In this document: one piece after another, positions 1 to 6,217 of the stretch | Position numbering within the stretch: position 1 is the stretch's first letter | Layout of the letters: every line of letters begins with the position of its first letter | Source: an uncultured Acidobacteriota bacterium | Lineage (GTDB): Bacteria > Acidobacteriota > Blastocatellia > Pyrinomonadales > Pyrinomonadaceae | Reading direction: 5' to 3' | DNA: 8,340 bases | Assembly: GCA_946480545.1 (NCBI GenBank) | Contig: CAMLKY010000061.1 | Span: 1 to 8,340 of the forward strand | Made by a program: the position numbers and the translations under genes | Notes under the pieces: model-generated | What the model saw: only the letters and a program-made list of their open reading frames with translations | Databases searched by the model: none | Told to the model about the DNA's origin: nothing

Positions 1-11
1 GATCTATACCC

Positions 12-653
12 TCAGCTCCCGGGGGCGGTCTCCATCGCGCGAAATTCTTTCCAGATGAAATACATTCGATGAACAAGGGTCCAGACCGATCCTACGGCCA
101 GGACCCACAGCACCTGAGGCATGCGGTTGAAGAAAAAGTTGTCGGAGTTCCAATCCCATGTAGAAAGAGCACCGATGATCAGCAGGACGATCCGTTCAGG
201 CCGCTGAAGAAATCCGACGTTCGCCTTTACCCCGAGCCCCTCTGACCGTGCCGTCGTGTAGCTGACCATGACCGAAGCCATCATCCCAACACCCGCCAGA
301 AATACATTGAGCAAAGAATGCTGCGGCGAATTGCCCGCGTAGAACATCATGATGCCGACGAACACGACCATATCCGAGAGGCGGTCGAGCGAAGAATCGA
401 GAAAGCTGCCGAACCGCGTCACGTTTCCGGTCCGCCGAGCAACGTTTCCATCGAGCATGTCGAACAGGTTCGCAACGATGAGGACTATGCCTGCCCAAAA
501 GAATTCTCCGATACCAAACAACACTGCACAGCCGGCATTGATCGATACACCGATCGCGGTAAGAAGATTCGGATGGACGCCAGCGGCCGCAAGAGCACTA
601 ACCATCGCGTTGATGATCCGCATCGCTCCACGGCCTATGCTCTCTCCCAGCAT
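12..653 (-). CDS. CDP-alcohol phosphatidyltransferase family membrane protein
   Basis: Integral membrane enzyme that transfers a phosphatidyl group from a CDP-lipid to an alcohol in phospholipid synthesis. The full family signature D-x2-D-G-x2-A-R-x8-G-x3-D-x3-D is present: with the start chosen here, D65, D68, G69, A72, R73, G82, D86 and D90. The first two aspartates bind metal and CDP, and the last is the presumed catalytic base. Several hydrophobic segments lie around it (about residues 30-64, 95-150 and 160-200), and the length of 213 residues is normal. I place the start at the ATG at 651-653. The open frame extends to a TTG at 737, but those 28 extra codons translate the intergenic repeat (ETRN-type repeats) and look spurious. 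No strong Shine-Dalgarno is seen. The acceptor (glycerol 3-phosphate, inositol phosphate or other) cannot be told from the sequence, so I give no symbol. It lies downstream of greA on the same strand. Confidence 0.9.
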   Translation of the reverse strand: MLGESIGRGAMRIINAMVSALAAAGVHPNLLTAIGVSINAGCAVLFGIGEFFWAGIVLIVANLFDMLDGNVARRTGNVTRFGSFLDSSLDRLSDMVVFVGIMMFYAGNSPQHSLLNVFLAGVGMMASVMVSYTTARSEGLGVKANVGFLQRPERIVLLIIGALSTWDWNSDNFFFNRMPQVLWVLAVGSVWTLVHRMYFIWKEFRAMETAPGS

Positions 654-657
654 CTTT

Positions 658-713
658 CTAGTTTCTAGTTCCTGGTTTCTAGTTCCTAGTTTGTGGTTTC
701 TAGTTTCGAGGTC
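658..713. repeat. Degenerate heptanucleotide tandem array (CTAGTTY units)
   Basis: Eight consecutive 7-base units read CTAGTTT, CTAGTTC, CTGGTTT, CTAGTTC, CTAGTTT, GTGGTTT, CTAGTTT and CGAGGTC. The array starts five bases upstream of the ATG of the CDP-alcohol phosphatidyltransferase gene, so it lies in that gene's 5' leader. It faces a second array of the complementary sequence at 741-781. Confidence 0.85.
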
Positions 714-740
714 TGGTTCTCGTATCTGGCCCTCCAACGA

Positions 741-781
741 AGAACCAGGAACTAGAAACTAGAAACTAGGAACAAGAAACT
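741..781. repeat. Facing heptanucleotide array (AGAAACT units), inverted relative to 658-713
   Basis: Units AGGAACT, AGAAACT, AGAAACT, AGGAACA and AGAAACT follow an AGAACC start. They are the reverse complement of the units at 658-713, with about 27 bases of non-repeat sequence between. A transcript crossing both arrays could fold into a long imperfect hairpin just after the greA stop codon. There is no T-tract, so it is not a standard intrinsic terminator. Confidence 0.85.
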
Positions 782-787
782 CGGATT

Positions 788-1258
788 CTAGTCTTCCTTT
801 TCGTGGATGGTTGTCAGCCGACTGATCTCGAAGCTGCGCATGCCGGTGGGAGTTTTCACCTTTACTTCGTCTCCTTCCTCCTTTCCCATCAGAGCTTGGC
901 CAATTGGAGAGACGGTCGATATCAATCCGTTTTCCGGATCACTTTCTTCAGACGTAACAAGCTTGTATTTGACCTTCTCTTCCTTCTCGAGATCGAACAG
1001 GACAACGCGGGAACCATATGCCACGCGATCGGTCGGGATCTTCGAAATGTCGATGGACTCGACCTCGCCGAGGCGCTGGCGGATCTGCATTATCCGCGCC
1101 CGTACGATCGACTGGCGTTCCATCGCAGCCTTATATTCAGCGTTCTCACGCAAATCGCCGAACTCACGTGCTTTCTGGATCTCTTTCGGCAACTTGGTGT
1201 GAAGCTCATCCTCGAGAGCACCAAGCTCATCCTGCAGTTTCTTTCTTACTTCTTCCAT
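788..1258 (-). CDS. greA: Transcription elongation factor GreA
   Basis: GreA enters the secondary channel of RNA polymerase and stimulates cleavage of the 3' end of backtracked transcripts. The 156-residue length is that of the family. Residues 1-70 form the N-terminal coiled coil. The conserved tip EFGDLRENAEY carries the acidic pair D35 and E38, which coordinate the catalytic magnesium. Residues 80-150 form the FKBP-like C-terminal domain, with the conserved NGLISTVSPIGQALMGK stretch and the KTP-x-G motif. The ATG at 1256-1258 is the only plausible start, because in-frame stops lie about 40 bases upstream. The upstream Shine-Dalgarno is weak. The gene begins 42 bases after the pfkA stop, which suggests co-transcription. 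Confidence 0.97.
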   Translation of the reverse strand: MEEVRKKLQDELGALEDELHTKLPKEIQKAREFGDLRENAEYKAAMERQSIVRARIMQIRQRLGEVESIDISKIPTDRVAYGSRVVLFDLEKEEKVKYKLVTSEESDPENGLISTVSPIGQALMGKEEGDEVKVKTPTGMRSFEISRLTTIHEKED

Positions 1259-1300
1259 ATCTTGTTCGGCTGTCGCCGTTCCAAATCGAAACTTCGCTTA

Positions 1301-2392
1301 TCACGCTTTCGCCTTTGCTTCTTCAGCCGCGGCGAATGAGATACCGATGTCGCGGGCCGTTCTCACGAGTTGACCGTCGATCGGTACCGTCTTGATGTTT
1401 GCACACGCCTCGGAAAGCGGTGCGGTTGTGATCGTGCCTGCCTGTAACGCTACCATCTTTCCCTTCTCGCCGCTTGCCAGCGCTCGCACGGCACATGCGC
1501 CGAAATTCGTGCCCAGCATTCGGTCGAAAGCGTTCGGGCTGCCGCCGCGTTGAAGATGACCGAGCACAACGCATCGGGACTCCTTGCCCGTCATCTCCTC
1601 GATCCTTCGTCGAACATGGTCTCCCATCCCGCCTAGCCGCAGCTCGGCCGGATCCGAGTATATCTCGCTCTTCCCGTACTCTTTCGCACCCTCGGCCACG
1701 ACGACGTTCGTAAATCTCGACCCGCTGTTTTCCCGCTCCCGCACCTTCCGCGCGACCGCTTCGAACGAGAACGGAATTTCGGGAATGAGAATAATATCTG
1801 CACTTCCGGCAAGCCCCGCATGGAGCGCTATCCAGCCTGTGTTTCGCCCCATCACTTCAAGCACCATCACCCGATCGTGGGAAGCCGCCGTAGTATGCAA
1901 ACGGTCCAGCGCTTCGGTGGCGATATCAATGGCGGTCATAAATCCGAATGTCAGCTCGGTCGCAGCCAGATCGTTATCGATCGTCTTCGGAACGCCAATC
2001 ACTGGGAATCCCCGGTTATGAAATTGTTCGGCGATCGCGAGCGTCCCTTCACCACCGAGGACGATCAGCGCTTCGATACCGAGGATGTCGAGATTAGCGA
2101 GGGCCTCACCGATCGGCATTTCCGGATAGTGCGGCTTGCCGTCGACCATCTTGACGAAACTTCCCTTGTTCCTGGTACCGAGGATCGTACCGCCGCGTGG
2201 CAAAATACCGCTCACGCTCTTTTGGGTAAGCGTCATCGTATGGGGTTCACCGAGAATGCCCTCAAAGCTATCCTCGATGCCGATGCATTTCATTCCGTAC
2301 TCGCCTATCGCTGTTCGAACAACGGCGCGGATCACCGCGTTCAAACCCGGTGCATCACCACCGCCTGTTAAAATCCCGATCTGCTTGTACAT
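1301..2392 (-). CDS. pfkA: 6-phosphofructokinase (PfkA family, mixed-signature group)
   Basis: Phosphorylates fructose 6-phosphate to fructose 1,6-bisphosphate, the committing step of glycolysis; cytoplasmic. Visible motifs are the N-terminal GGGDAPGLNAVIRA loop (from residue 10), GILPRGGTILGT, GGEGT (113-117), PKTIDND with the catalytic aspartates D139 and D141, MGRNTGW with R183, and GHLQRGGSP near the C-terminus. Glycine at 116 (E. coli position 104) is typical of ATP users, whereas PPi-dependent enzymes have aspartate there. K136 (E. coli 124) is shared with the PPi-type and actinobacterial enzymes. ATP is therefore the likelier donor, though this is inference. The ATG at 2390-2392 gives MYKQIGILTGGGD, the family's usual N-terminus, and 363 residues. 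An alternative start at 2446 would read back through the terminator hairpin and is rejected. No clear Shine-Dalgarno is seen. Confidence 0.95.
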   Translation of the reverse strand: MYKQIGILTGGGDAPGLNAVIRAVVRTAIGEYGMKCIGIEDSFEGILGEPHTMTLTQKSVSGILPRGGTILGTRNKGSFVKMVDGKPHYPEMPIGEALANLDILGIEALIVLGGEGTLAIAEQFHNRGFPVIGVPKTIDNDLAATELTFGFMTAIDIATEALDRLHTTAASHDRVMVLEVMGRNTGWIALHAGLAGSADIILIPEIPFSFEAVARKVRERENSGSRFTNVVVAEGAKEYGKSEIYSDPAELRLGGMGDHVRRRIEEMTGKESRCVVLGHLQRGGSPNAFDRMLGTNFGACAVRALASGEKGKMVALQAGTITTAPLSEACANIKTVPIDGQLVRTARDIGISFAAAEEAKAKA

Positions 2393-2405
2393 ACAGCCAA
2401 AATCT

Positions 2406-2432
2406 ATTCTATGTGAAATTGCGCAAGAACAA
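2406..2432 (-). promoter_or_regulatory. Possible pfkA promoter (weak)
   Basis: Because a terminator lies immediately upstream, pfkA needs its own promoter in the roughly 40 bases before its ATG. On the minus strand a TAGAAT hexamer (2406-2411) resembles a -10 box, and TTGTTC (2427-2432) lies 15 bases upstream as a poor -35 candidate. The predicted leader would be only about 7 bases, consistent with the absence of a Shine-Dalgarno. Partial terminator read-through is an alternative. Confidence 0.25.
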
Positions 2433-2460
2433 AAAGACGAACCCAAACCGGGTTCGTCTT
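2424..2460 (-). terminator. Intrinsic terminator after the ctpA-type protease gene
   Basis: On the minus strand a perfect 11-base-pair stem, AAGACGAACCC paired with GGGTTCGTCTT (2450-2460 and 2434-2444), closes a 5-base loop. It is followed by a T-rich run reading TTTGTTCTT. It begins 21 bases after the protease stop codon and isolates that gene from pfkA. Confidence 0.93.
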
Positions 2461-2481
2461 GAGTTCTTCGATGATGTCTGA

Positions 2482-4113
2482 TCAGTTCGCGGCGACATTG
2501 CGATCCATGAGCCGTCTGGCTTCGGGCATCACTTCGATCGCTTTGAGCACCTGCGGATCGACCTCAAGCAGCACCTGGATGCCGGCTTCGTTCGAATAAT
2601 TCGCCGTGGCCAGCTCTTCGCGGATCCGCGTCTTCGCAAAGTCGATCTGTGAATTCAAATTCTCAGCAGTCAAACCACTCGCCTTATCGGCAACAGTATA
2701 GTTGCGAAAAGCCTCAAACAACTTATCGCTTATCTGGAACGATCCCTGCGGCACCGTTAGCGCCTGGCTTTGACGGTCGACCTTGTAATTCTCAAAACCG
2801 GCGATCTTTCCTGCAACGAGCTGGCGGACGAAATAGAACGCAGCATCGTTGATCCTGAATCTCAAGGCGTTGTACTCCAGAGCCGGGACCTTCACGTCGG
2901 GAACGATCCCACGTCCCCCATACAGCACACGCCCATCGGGCGTCGTTATGGGACTGCCTACAGGTTTCGGCTTGCCGTCATCGGCAGCCTCACCGTTTCC
3001 ATTCTGGTGCGAGTAATATTCGTAGATCGATCCGTTCGAGTAGTCCCGCTGAAGCGATCGTCCGTACGGCGTGTAATAACGTGCCGTCGTGAGAGTCAAA
3101 CCCGTCTCATACGGCAACTGAAACACCCGCTGGACGAGTCCCTTGCCAAAGCTCTCGGTCCCGACCACCACACCACGACCGTAATCCTGGATCGCTCCCG
3201 CGACGATCTCGGACGCGGATGCCGAGCCGCCGTTGATCATGATGACCAGCGGGAAATTATCGACCGGGCCGCCTCTTGCACGAAGTGCTTCGGTTCGCGC
3301 GTAGCGTGACCGGCCTTTGACCGACACCACCGTGGATCCGCTCGGCACAAATCTGCTAACAACTTCTATCGCCTGGGGCAGCAGCCCGCCAGGGTTTCCA
3401 CGTAGATCCAGAACCAAACCGCGCATTCCCTGCTGCTGAAGCTCCCGAATCGCCTCACCGAGCTCCTCGGCAGTGGTCTCCTGGAATCCGCCCGTAAGGC
3501 CGACATATCCAACGCCGTTCGATAACATGAAGTAGTTTCGGATCGACGGAAGCGGAACGCCGCCGCGCACGATCTCGAAGTCCATCGGACGGTCTGATGC
3601 GGCCCGCTCGATCTTGATCTTTACGGCCGTGCCGCCCTTGCCGCGCACGTTCTTTGAAACCTCTGAGCTCGTCCACTCGCGCGCATCCTTGCCGTCGACT
3701 TCCAGAAAGCGGTCGCCGTAGCGCAGCCCCGCCTTATCGGCCGGCGTGTTCGGTATCACCGATTGAACGTAAACTCCGTCCCGATGCTGAAGGATAGAAA
3801 CCCCGATCCCGAAGAACTGTGAAGTCTGCTCCTCGTACAGCTTTCGAAACTCGTCGCGTGTGAAGAACGAAGAATGCGGATCGAGCGTCCAGAGCATGCT
3901 CTGGATCGAGCTGTCGGCAATACGCTCGTGATCGATCTTTCCGACGTAATTCTTGTCGATCACCTCAAGCGCCTCGGTATAGTCGGCCACGATACGACGC
4001 GCTGTGATGCTGGAATCAGCCGAAGTGGCCGGCGAAAACCGTCCAAATAGCCCGCCAAAAACTGCTCCGACCACGACTAGAATTACTGCCGCGATCCCAA
4101 ACTTTCTATTCAT
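2482..4113 (-). CDS. S41 family C-terminal processing peptidase (CtpA/Prc type)
   Basis: Periplasmic or outer-face serine protease that trims or degrades proteins from their C-termini. From the ATG at 4111-4113 the product has 543 residues. A single hydrophobic N-terminal segment (about 5-24) serves as signal anchor. A helical region with DKNYVGKID and LDPHSSFFT follows, then a PDZ domain (about 92-175; FGIGVSIL, PADKAGLRYGDRFLEVDG). The S41 core (about 195-365) carries LVLDLRGNPGG, the nucleophile S299 in GGSASASE and the general base K324 in FGKG; the 25-residue Ser-Lys spacing matches E. coli Prc S430/K455. About 130 residues follow the core. An upstream TTG at 4125 is also open, but the ATG has GGAG at 4120-4123, six bases away, and is preferred. 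The gene is monocistronic between its promoter and terminator. The substrate is unknown. Confidence 0.95.
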   Translation of the reverse strand: MNRKFGIAAVILVVVGAVFGGLFGRFSPATSADSSITARRIVADYTEALEVIDKNYVGKIDHERIADSSIQSMLWTLDPHSSFFTRDEFRKLYEEQTSQFFGIGVSILQHRDGVYVQSVIPNTPADKAGLRYGDRFLEVDGKDAREWTSSEVSKNVRGKGGTAVKIKIERAASDRPMDFEIVRGGVPLPSIRNYFMLSNGVGYVGLTGGFQETTAEELGEAIRELQQQGMRGLVLDLRGNPGGLLPQAIEVVSRFVPSGSTVVSVKGRSRYARTEALRARGGPVDNFPLVIMINGGSASASEIVAGAIQDYGRGVVVGTESFGKGLVQRVFQLPYETGLTLTTARYYTPYGRSLQRDYSNGSIYEYYSHQNGNGEAADDGKPKPVGSPITTPDGRVLYGGRGIVPDVKVPALEYNALRFRINDAAFYFVRQLVAGKIAGFENYKVDRQSQALTVPQGSFQISDKLFEAFRNYTVADKASGLTAENLNSQIDFAKTRIREELATANYSNEAGIQVLLEVDPQVLKAIEVMPEARRLMDRNVAAN

Positions 4114-4119
4114 CGAAGA

Positions 4120-4144
4120 CTCCAAAACACGCTGAATTATAGCA
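4120..4144 (-). promoter_or_regulatory. Extended -10 promoter and Shine-Dalgarno of the S41 peptidase gene
   Basis: On the minus strand a perfect TATAAT (4136-4141) is preceded by TGC, giving the extended -10 pattern TGnTATAAT. No good -35 is seen 16-18 bases upstream, as often with extended -10 promoters. Transcription would begin near 4129, leaving a leader of about 16 bases that contains GGAG (4120-4123). Confidence 0.7.
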
Positions 4145-4338
4145 TAGATTAGTTGTCGCGATTCCGGCGCCGGTTGTCGGCGAAATCAACTATCGGACGG
4201 TGATACGCGTTAGAGGAGTGTATTGTTTTCGGCAGTCGTGACACTGTTAACTTTTGCTCCCCGACCGGCGATAGAAAACGCGTCGCCGACCGAAATTTAC
4301 ATTTTAATAACAACGCTTTACCATTTAGCTTTTCTCCG

Positions 4339-4803
4339 ATGGCACCTGATGTCTCAATAGTTATCCCCGCATACGAAGAGGAGGCGCGAGTTGGCTCGAC
4401 GATCGGGCATATCCTCGCCTATCTTTCGTCGAATTCACTGAATGCAGAGCTCCTCGTCGTAGACGATGGTTCAAAAGATGGCACGAGTACGCGGGCCGAA
4501 GAGGCGTTTGCCGAATTTCCCGATGCGAAGGCCCGGGTGATCAGGTATGAGCAGAACCGAGGTAAGGGATACGCCGTCAAAACCGGACTTCGGGAAGCGT
4601 CGGCTGATATAGCTGTATTTTCCGATGCCGATCTCTCGACGCCGATCGAAGAGATGCCAAAGCTCGTCGATCCGATCCGGGCGGGTGCATTTGATGTTAC
4701 CTTTGGCTCACGGGCGCTAGACCGGAGCCTGATCGGCACGCACCAACCATGGCGGCGGGAACAGGGCGGTAAGGTGATGAACCTCGTGATCCGGACGATG
4801 TAA
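4339..4803 (+). CDS. Glycosyltransferase family 2, N-terminal fragment (dolichyl-phosphate-glucose synthase-like, broken gene)
   Basis: GT-A fold domain of a family 2 transferase that would move a sugar from a nucleotide sugar to a polyprenyl phosphate at the inner membrane. Visible are VSIVIPAYEEE (residues 5-15), the nucleotide-binding VVDDGS with D42 and D43, EQNRGKGYAVKTGL (71-84), the metal-binding DAD at 96-98, DVTFGSRAL and the RREQGGKVMNL helix. The frame then stops at TAA, 154 residues in, well short of the roughly 240 usual. The remainder of the fold continues in another reading frame at 4803, but a segment of roughly 25-30 residues, which in homologues contains a DTQCGFK-like motif, is absent from the DNA. 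No Shine-Dalgarno precedes the ATG. The gene diverges from the protease gene across a 225-base gap holding that gene's promoter and nothing else I can name. Probably a pseudogene or an assembly error. Confidence 0.8.
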   Translation: MAPDVSIVIPAYEEEARVGSTIGHILAYLSSNSLNAELLVVDDGSKDGTSTRAEEAFAEFPDAKARVIRYEQNRGKGYAVKTGLREASADIAVFSDADLSTPIEEMPKLVDPIRAGAFDVTFGSRALDRSLIGTHQPWRREQGGKVMNLVIRTM

Positions 4804-5003
4804 TGACCGTCGACCGGTTCGGCTTTGACGTCGAATTCCTGTTCGTTGCGAAATACCACGGTCTAAGGCTTCTCGAGACCGCGGTTAGATGGAACAATGT
4901 CGAGGGTTCGAAAGTCAGCGTCCTGCGCGATACGCGTCGGATGTTTAGCGAGCTTGCTCAAATTCGCCGGAATGCCCGTGAAGGCAAGTATGACATTTCA
5001 TAA
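4803..5003 (+). CDS. Glycosyltransferase family 2, C-terminal fragment of the same broken gene
   Basis: The 66-residue frame opens at an ATG overlapping the stop of the N-terminal fragment (TAATG). It encodes the usual C-terminal part of polyprenyl-phosphate glycosyltransferases: RFGFDVEFLFVAK, then VRWNNVEGSKVSVLRD and a basic tail. These motifs align with the end of the family 2 domain and make no sense alone. The TAATG overlap could allow translational re-initiation and two polypeptides, but the missing segment argues against a working enzyme. I infer one ancestral gene with an internal deletion of a length not divisible by three. Confidence 0.75.
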   Translation: MTVDRFGFDVEFLFVAKYHGLRLLETAVRWNNVEGSKVSVLRDTRRMFSELAQIRRNAREGKYDIS

Positions 5004-5019
5004 TTCAGGGCCGCTCAAC

Positions 5020-5042
5020 GTCTCGGCGTCTCTGGGGTAAAC
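5020..5042. repeat. Dispersed 23-base repeat, copy 1 (GTCTC...GGGTAAAC)
   Basis: This stretch matches 7205-7227 at 18 of 23 positions when aligned by eye without gaps. It fills the gap between the glycosyltransferase fragment and pdxJ, ending 10 bases before the pdxJ ATG. Its GTCTC...GTCTC...GG pattern resembles the GAGAC/CACAGAG-type dispersed repeats seen in many environmental bacterial genomes. Confidence 0.55.
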
Positions 5043-5052
5043 TTCAGCTAGC

Positions 5053-5796
5053 ATGACCGCGAAACTGAACGTCAACATCGACCACGTAGCGACGATCCGC
5101 GAGGCGCGAAAGACCATCGAGCCGAGCATCGTCACAGCGGCCGTCATTTGCGAACAGGCAGGCGCCGACGGAATTACCGTCCACTTGCGCGGCGATCGAC
5201 GGCACATCCAGGATCGCGACATAGAACTGCTGCGTGAGGTCGTCACTACGTACCTAAACGTCGAAATGGCCGCGACCGATGAGATGCTCGCGATCGCGCT
5301 ACGGACAAAGCCCGATGCTGTTTCGCTGGTTCCTGAAAATCCGAACGAGGTCACGACCGAGGGCGGGCTCGACGTGGTTCGAAATTTCGAGACTGTCAAG
5401 AAAGTTATCGATCAGCTAAAGTCGGCTGGAATATTTGTGAGTATCTTTCTAGATCCGGACCTCGAGCAGATCGAAGCCGCGGCGGGTGCAGGAGCACAAC
5501 AAGTCGAACTTTGTACGGCCGAGTACGCGGAGATGACACTGAGCTCGCGTGCTGCCCACGGCGAAGGAGCCCAGAAGGCAGCATCGGAGATCAGCCGGAT
5601 CGGGTCGGCCGCGGCCCACGCCGTCAAGCAGGGGCTGATCGTCGCCGCGGGTCACGGCCTGACATATCGAAACATCGCAGCGCTCGCCGCTATCCCCGAG
5701 ATCTCGGAATTCAATATCGGACATAACATCATTTCCCGATCGGTCTTTGTCGGACTAGACCAGGCCGTACGCGAGATGATCGAAGCCATTCGGTAG
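5053..5796 (+). CDS. pdxJ: Pyridoxine 5'-phosphate synthase PdxJ
   Basis: Condenses 1-deoxy-D-xylulose 5-phosphate with 3-amino-1-hydroxyacetone phosphate to give pyridoxine 5'-phosphate, the last ring-forming step of the DXP-dependent vitamin B6 pathway; a cytoplasmic TIM barrel. The 247-residue length is normal. Signature motifs are [13 protein letters not shown] (7-19), [13 protein letters not shown] with catalytic H44, LNVEMA with E71, SLVPE and [10 protein letters not shown] (99-108), AAGHGLTY with H201, and [11 protein letters not shown] near the end. The ATG at 5053 is fixed by an in-frame TAA at 5038-5040. The only G-rich stretch upstream (GGGG around 5034) is rather far for a Shine-Dalgarno and lies inside a dispersed repeat. 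No other B6 gene is in the window. Confidence 0.97.
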   Translation: MTAKLNVNIDHVATIREARKTIEPSIVTAAVICEQAGADGITVHLRGDRRHIQDRDIELLREVVTTYLNVEMAATDEMLAIALRTKPDAVSLVPENPNEVTTEGGLDVVRNFETVKKVIDQLKSAGIFVSIFLDPDLEQIEAAAGAGAQQVELCTAEYAEMTLSSRAAHGEGAQKAASEISRIGSAAAHAVKQGLIVAAGHGLTYRNIAALAAIPEISEFNIGHNIISRSVFVGLDQAVREMIEAIR

Positions 5797-5804
5797 TCTA
5801 TCTG

Positions 5805-5831
5805 AAAAAGGGCAGGCTCAATGGCCTGCCC
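5805..5831 (-). terminator. Intrinsic terminator of the small hydrophilic protein gene
   Basis: GGGCAGGC (5810-5817) and GCCTGCCC (5824-5831) form a perfect 8-base-pair stem with a 6-base loop. On the minus strand it is followed by five T (5805-5809) and begins about 7 bases after the stop of the 77-residue gene. It also lies 13 bases after the pdxJ stop on the plus strand, where the downstream CTCGTCTCT is only moderately T-rich, so it may work in both directions for the convergent genes. Confidence 0.85.
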
Positions 5832-5838
5832 CTCGTCT

Positions 5839-6072
5839 CTACTCATTGCCCGATCGCTCAGGATCGGTCACGCCCTCGGCCTTCCCCGGAGTTCGACCGG
5901 GATCGCCCGTCGAATCGTCGCCTTCGCCACGCCAATCACCGCCGGCGGATTTCGTGTTTTCGTCTTCGAGAAGCGTATCTTCCGTAACAGACGAGTTCGC
6001 CTGCGGATTCATCTCACGGTTATTCTGCCAATCGCCTGTATCGTTTGCTTGCGCTTTTCCAGTTGTGCTCAT
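5839..6072 (-). CDS. Small glycine-rich, hydrophilic, acidic protein (unknown; hydrophilin-like)
   Basis: A 77-residue protein I do not recognise. It has no cysteine, isoleucine, phenylalanine, tyrosine or histidine, two tryptophans (W15, W47), and 11 glycines (14 percent), with many Asp, Glu, Asn, Ser and Thr. It should be soluble, unstructured and without signal peptide or membrane segment. The glycine content and hydrophilicity fit the loose definition of hydrophilins, proteins often linked with desiccation or osmotic stress; that is inference from composition only. The gene is well supported: the ATG at 6070-6072 has a perfect GGAGGA (6077-6082) four bases upstream, and an intrinsic terminator follows the TAG. 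The frame is open upstream to 6123, but the ribosome site decides the start. It is monocistronic. Confidence 0.75.
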   Translation of the reverse strand: MSTTGKAQANDTGDWQNNREMNPQANSSVTEDTLLEDENTKSAGGDWRGEGDDSTGDPGRTPGKAEGVTDPERSGNE

Positions 6073-6122
6073 AGTTTCCTCCGTTTTTCTAAGAGTTCGA
6101 GCAATGAGCGTGCCCCATCTCA

Positions 6123-6154
6123 ATTTTGGATTTTAGATTTTGGATTTTGGATTG
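6123..6154. repeat. Heptanucleotide tandem array (ATTTTGG units)
   Basis: Four and a half 7-base units: ATTTTGG, ATTTTAG, ATTTTGG, ATTTTGG and ATTG. It lies between the lipoprotein terminator and the leader of the small hydrophilic protein gene. The same 7-base period occurs with a different sequence in the arrays at 658-781. Confidence 0.85.
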
Positions 6155-6161
6155 CGAAGAT

Positions 6162-6188
6162 AAAAAAACCGCCCGCGGCCGCGGGCGG
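6162..6188 (-). terminator. Intrinsic terminator of the lipoprotein gene (perfect GC palindrome)
   Basis: Positions 6169-6188 are a perfect 20-base palindrome, CCGCCCGCGGCCGCGGGCGG, folding as an 8-base-pair all-GC stem with a GGCC loop or longer. On the minus strand it is followed by seven T (6162-6168). It begins 29 bases downstream of the lipoprotein stop codon. Confidence 0.93.
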
Positions 6189-6217
6189 CTTGATACTTAA
6201 TTCTAGTGCGATGATCT

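Noticed and set aside
658..781. CRISPR array
   Set aside because: Units are 7 bases with no unique spacers, and no cas genes are present.
803..1339. Plus-strand open frame of 178 codons opposite greA
   Set aside because: It is a shadow of greA and the end of pfkA on the other strand, with no ribosome site or family motif.
2393..2446. Longer pfkA starting upstream
   Set aside because: The extra codons would be translated from the terminator loop and leader; the family begins at MYKQIGILTGGGD.
2770..3309. Plus-strand open frame of 179 codons opposite the protease gene
   Set aside because: The minus strand here codes for the S41 core with all catalytic motifs; the plus frame has no recognisable protein character.
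4145..4338. Riboswitch or small RNA in the divergent gap before the glycosyltransferase
   Set aside because: Only a 6-base-pair hairpin (GGCGA/TCGCC region near 4267-4290) is visible; no known aptamer core or terminator is recognised.
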